From: Bradyrhizobium algeriense
GTDB lineage: Bacteria > Pseudomonadota > Alphaproteobacteria > Rhizobiales > Xanthobacteraceae
Length of the DNA stretch: 64,000 nucleotides
NCBI RefSeq assembly: GCF_036924595.1
Contig: NZ_JAZHRV010000001.1
Coordinates: 4,588,001-4,652,000 of the forward strand
Direction of reading: 5' to 3'
In this document: positions 61,228 through 64,000 of the stretch, one piece after another
Layout of the letters: every line of letters begins with the position of its first letter
How positions within the stretch are numbered: the stretch's first letter is position 1
Position numbers and translations under genes: made by a program
The notes under the pieces: model-generated
Told to the model about the DNA's origin: nothing
What the model saw: only the letters and a program-made list of their open reading frames with translations
Databases searched by the model: none

Positions 61228-62265
61228 ATGCTGCTGACGCGCGACACCCTGCCCGCAACGATTGCCGATATCGCCGCGCTTGACAAACTGCTGTGCCGCC
61301 CGAGCCAGGCACTGATTGATGATCTCCGCAAGGTCGACGGCGACATTATGGTTTTGGGTGTCGCCGGCAAGATGGGGCCGACGCTGGCGGGTCTCGCGAA
61401 AGCCGCAGTGCCGGATCGTCGCGTGATCGGTGTCGCCCGCTTCAGCGATCCCGCCGTCAAGGAGTGGCTGCAGGCGCGCGGCGTCGAGACAATCAATTGC
61501 GATCTGCTCGACGAGGCCGCGATCAAGTTACTGCCGAAGGTTCCGAATATCGTCTTCATGGCCGGGCGAAAATTCGGCGCCGAGGGCGATCTCTCGCTGA
61601 CCTGGGCGATGAATTCGCACGTCCCCGCTCTGGTCGCGCAAGCCTTTGCGAGTTCGCGCATCGTCGCGTTCTCCACCGGCTGCGTCTATCCGTTCGTGCC
61701 AGTCAGCGGCAAGGGCTCGGACGAGGACATGGCGCCCAATCCGCCCGGCGAGTACGCGCAATCCTGCGTCGGGCGTGAGCGCATGTTCGAGTATTTCTCG
61801 AAGAAGTATTCGACGCCCGGACGGTTGTTCCGGCTGAACTACGCTATCGACATGCGCTACGGCGTGCTGCACGATATCGCCAGCAAGGTGCTGCAGGGCA
61901 AGCCGATCGACGTCAGCCTCGGCCATGTCAATTTCATCTGGCAGGGCGACGCGTCCGCACAGGCGCTGCGGTGTCTGGCGCATTGCGATACGCCGACCTC
62001 GCCGATCAATGTCAGCGGCCATGAAATACTTGCCGTGCGCGATCTTGCCGCGAAGTTCGGCCAACGCTTTGGCCGCGCTCCCATCATTGTCGGCAACGAA
62101 GAGCCCACGGCCTGGCTCACCGATACGTCACAGGCCGTAAAACTGTTCGGCCTGCCGATCGTCGATACCGAGCAACTCATCAGTTGGACCGCCGACTGGG
62201 TATCGCGATCGATGCCGAGCCTCGGCAAGCCCACCAAATACGAGGTGCGCGATGGCCGCTATTGA
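61228..62265 (+). CDS. NAD-dependent epimerase/dehydratase-like protein with altered active site
   Basis: The product has 345 residues. It has a Rossmann-type start (DIMVLGVAGKMGPTLAGLAK), the strand-end segment NIVFMAGRKFG and the Ser region VAFSTGCVYPF of extended short-chain dehydrogenases. In the YxxxK motif the text is GEYAQSCVGRER: Tyr is present, but Lys is replaced by Cys. The reaction is therefore unclear, either an unusual dehydrogenase or a binding protein. AAAGGAAG precedes the ATG. It is 13 bases after the permease and overlaps the next gene by 14 bases. Confidence 0.82.
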   Translation: MLLTRDTLPATIADIAALDKLLCRPSQALIDDLRKVDGDIMVLGVAGKMGPTLAGLAKAAVPDRRVIGVARFSDPAVKEWLQARGVETINCDLLDEAAIKLLPKVPNIVFMAGRKFGAEGDLSLTWAMNSHVPALVAQAFASSRIVAFSTGCVYPFVPVSGKGSDEDMAPNPPGEYAQSCVGRERMFEYFSKKYSTPGRLFRLNYAIDMRYGVLHDIASKVLQGKPIDVSLGHVNFIWQGDASAQALRCLAHCDTPTSPINVSGHEILAVRDLAAKFGQRFGRAPIIVGNEEPTAWLTDTSQAVKLFGLPIVDTEQLISWTADWVSRSMPSLGKPTKYEVRDGRY

Positions 62266-63076
62266 GCCACTCGACATCGTCGAGCTCGGTGTCGGCGACG
62301 CACAGGCCGGGCTGGCGCTGTCGACCGAAGCGGGCTGGAACCAGAACGAGGCCGATTGGCGGTTTTTCCTGAGCAAGGGCGTTGTGTTCGGTATGCGCAA
62401 CGGCGCGCGGCTAGTCGCAACCGCGGCGCTGCTGCCCTACTCGGCGGGCAATGCCTGGATCAGCATGGTGCTGGTGACCGCGGACTTTCGCCGCCGCGGC
62501 ATTGCGACGAGGCTCGTCGATGCCTGCCTCGATGTGGCGAAACGGCGCGGCCTGACGGCCTGGCTGGACGCGACGCCGGCCGGTGCCGCCGTCTACGGTC
62601 CCCTCGGCTTCACCCCGACGCTGCAATTGCGGCGGCTGCGGCTGGCAAGGCCCCGCGAAGCCAAAGCGACAGAGCAGCTTTCGGCCGGCGACCTCGAGGC
62701 ATTGATAGTGCGTGATGCCAGCGCCATGGGATTCGACCGCAGCACATTGCTGTCGGAATTCGCCGTGCGGTCTGGCTCCTGCGTTGTGTCCCGTACCCAG
62801 GCGATGGCCCTGATCCGGGATGGACGCACCGCGCGGCATATCGGGCCACTGCTGGCCGATCGGACCGATCAAGCGCTGGCGTTGATAGATGCCATCGTTA
62901 GCTCCGAGGCCGGCCCATGGCTGATCGATGCCGCTCACTCCCAGGACGAATTTCTGGATGGCCTCGTCCGCTCGGGCTGGAACATCGAACGGCCGTTTCA
63001 ACGCATGCGCTTCGGCCGCGCCACCATGCTGTCGGCGGAATTGCCGTTCGCCGTCGCGGGACCGGAATTTGGATAG
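62252..63076 (+). CDS. GNAT-family acetyltransferase
   Basis: The product has 274 residues. The acetyl-CoA pyrophosphate loop lies in MVLVTADFRRRGIATRLVDA, and the domain ends with AAVYGPLGFTPTLQLRRLRL. A second C-terminal part (FDRSTLLSEFAVRSGSCVVS ... RSGWNIERPFQRMRFGR) resembles the two-domain GNAT group whose second half is degenerate. The acetyl acceptor is unknown; an amine in the same pathway is a plausible guess. Its start overlaps the epimerase-like gene, indicating coupled translation. Confidence 0.85.
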   Translation: MAAIEPLDIVELGVGDAQAGLALSTEAGWNQNEADWRFFLSKGVVFGMRNGARLVATAALLPYSAGNAWISMVLVTADFRRRGIATRLVDACLDVAKRRGLTAWLDATPAGAAVYGPLGFTPTLQLRRLRLARPREAKATEQLSAGDLEALIVRDASAMGFDRSTLLSEFAVRSGSCVVSRTQAMALIRDGRTARHIGPLLADRTDQALALIDAIVSSEAGPWLIDAAHSQDEFLDGLVRSGWNIERPFQRMRFGRATMLSAELPFAVAGPEFG

Positions 63077-63087
63077 GAATAGCAGCG

Positions 63088-64000
63088 ATGCATCATAGCG
63101 AAATCAAAGCCGACGTTCGAAAGTTGATCGCCGACGGCACTGTGTTGCCGGCGCATCCGCTCGCGCTCGATGCCAACCGCGCACTCGACGTCCGGCATCA
63201 ACTCGCCTTGACGCGCTATTATCTCGATGCCGGCGCCGGAGGATTGGCTGTCGGCGTCCACACCACGCAGTTTGCCATCCGCGACGTCGGCCTGTATCGG
63301 CCGGTGCTGGAGCTGGCGGCCGAGACCGCGGCCTCATGGACCAAGCGGCCGGTCGCAATGGTTGCAGGCCTCGCCGGCCCGACCCAGCAGGCCATCACCG
63401 AGGCGCAAACCGCTGTTGGCATCGGCTATCACGCGGGGCTGCTCAGCCTTGCCGCGATGAAATCGGCATCCGAGGACGCGATCATCGCGCATTGCGAGGC
63501 AGTGGCCCGCGAGATTCCGCTGGTCGGGTTCTACCTGCAGCCGGCCGTCGGCGGCGTCATCCTCAGCGCTGATTTCTGGCGCCGCTTCGCTTCCATCGAC
63601 AATGTCATCGCCATCAAGATCGCGCCCTTCAACCGCTACCGGACGCTCGACGTGCTGCGCGGCGTGACGGCCGCCGGCGCGCTTGACCGTGTTGCGCTCT
63701 ATACCGGCAATGACGATCACATCCTGCTCGACCTCACGCTGCCCTTCGACCTGCGCGACAAGGGCGTCACCACCCGCGCCTATTTCAAGGGCGGCTTGCT
63801 CGGGCACTGGTCGGTGTGGACCGCGAGTGCAATCAAGCAGTTCGAGATGTGCAAGGCGGCGCGCGGCAAGGACAGCGTGCCGGCGGACCTGCTGGCGCTC
63901 GATGCCCGCGTCACCGATTGCAACAGCGCGTTCTTCGACGTCGCCAACAATTTTCACGGCTGCATCGCCGGTTGCCATGAAATCCTGCGGCGGCAAGGAT
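63088..64000 (+). CDS. Dihydrodipicolinate synthase-family lyase, cut by window end
   Basis: An open frame of 304 codons runs out of the window. It starts at the ATG at 63088, 11 bases after the GNAT stop. The barrel shows the DapA-family pattern: GAGGLAVGVHTTQFAIRD, the YxP-type Tyr149 in VGFYLQPAVGG, and the Schiff-base Lys177 in AIKIAPFNRY. Family members cleave or condense 2-oxoacids with aldehydes. Substitutions around the pocket (HTTQF for the usual GTTGE) argue against lysine biosynthesis. It probably catalyses the aldolase step of the TetR-regulated pathway. Confidence 0.88.
   Translation, partial: MHHSEIKADVRKLIADGTVLPAHPLALDANRALDVRHQLALTRYYLDAGAGGLAVGVHTTQFAIRDVGLYRPVLELAAETAASWTKRPVAMVAGLAGPTQQAITEAQTAVGIGYHAGLLSLAAMKSASEDAIIAHCEAVAREIPLVGFYLQPAVGGVILSADFWRRFASIDNVIAIKIAPFNRYRTLDVLRGVTAAGALDRVALYTGNDDHILLDLTLPFDLRDKGVTTRAYFKGGLLGHWSVWTASAIKQFEMCKAARGKDSVPADLLALDARVTDCNSAFFDVANNFHGCIAGCHEILRRQG

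Overview
The window reads as a piece of chromosome from a high-GC alphaproteobacterium of the Bradyrhizobium group (Nitrobacteraceae). The strongest pointers are the nitrate-assimilation order nrtABC - single-domain globin - FAD oxidoreductase - nasC, a FixK/FNR-type anaerobox, promoters matching the rhizobial EcfG general-stress consensus, and several palindromic dispersed repeats of the kind common between rhizobial genes. No rRNA, tRNA, CRISPR array, prophage or complete insertion sequence was seen. The assignment rests on recognition, not on a search.

Layout. 1-4.5 kb: the end of an aldo/keto reductase, a LysR regulator lacking most of its second effector subdomain, a VOC-RidA gene pair, an ATC-hydrolase-like protein, and an outer-membrane barrel behind a FixK-type box. 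4.5-12.4 kb: minus-strand nitrate uptake and assimilation, read nrtA, nrtB, nrtC, globin, flavoprotein, nasC. It has a sigma54-like promoter, a leader hairpin, a terminator after nrtA and a hairpin after nrtC. 12.4-20 kb: intradiol dioxygenase, class-C beta-lactamase-like hydrolase, HWE sensor kinase, and a TRAP transporter (dctP-dctQ-dctM). 20-31 kb: XRE regulator, a decayed patch (GST and TctC-like fragments), a crotonase without both catalytic glutamates, an isopropylmalate-dehydrogenase-like enzyme, an alcohol dehydrogenase, a dipeptide-type ABC transporter (dppABCDF order) and a class III CoA-transferase.

31-50.7 kb looks like a carbon-storage and stress block: glycogen synthase, patatin plus 3-hydroxybutyrate dehydrogenase, DUF899 and peroxiredoxin-like proteins, small exported proteins (DUF302, cupin, PRC-barrel), a disulfide-oxidoreductase-like flavoprotein, two MFS transporters, a glycogen-debranching-like enzyme, an ABC exporter and a frameshifted glycosyltransferase. 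glgA and the glycosyltransferase each have an exact GGAAC-N16-CGTT EcfG-type promoter. The DUF302 and cupin genes share a different promoter block.

50.8-57 kb: a minus-strand operon of acyl-CoA dehydrogenase, Baeyer-Villiger monooxygenase and alkylsulfatase, divergent from an IclR regulator with a palindrome between them, then an internally deleted TctC-like gene. 57.4-58.4 kb: a DUF1772 membrane protein and a MarR regulator, divergent over two palindromes. 58.6-64 kb: a TetR-centred locus with an NMT1-type binding protein, an ABC permease, an epimerase-like protein without the catalytic lysine, a GNAT protein and a DapA-family lyase cut by the window end. Related operator palindromes lie on both sides of the tetR gene. 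This last locus and the sulfatase/monooxygenase operon are the best candidates for undescribed pathways.
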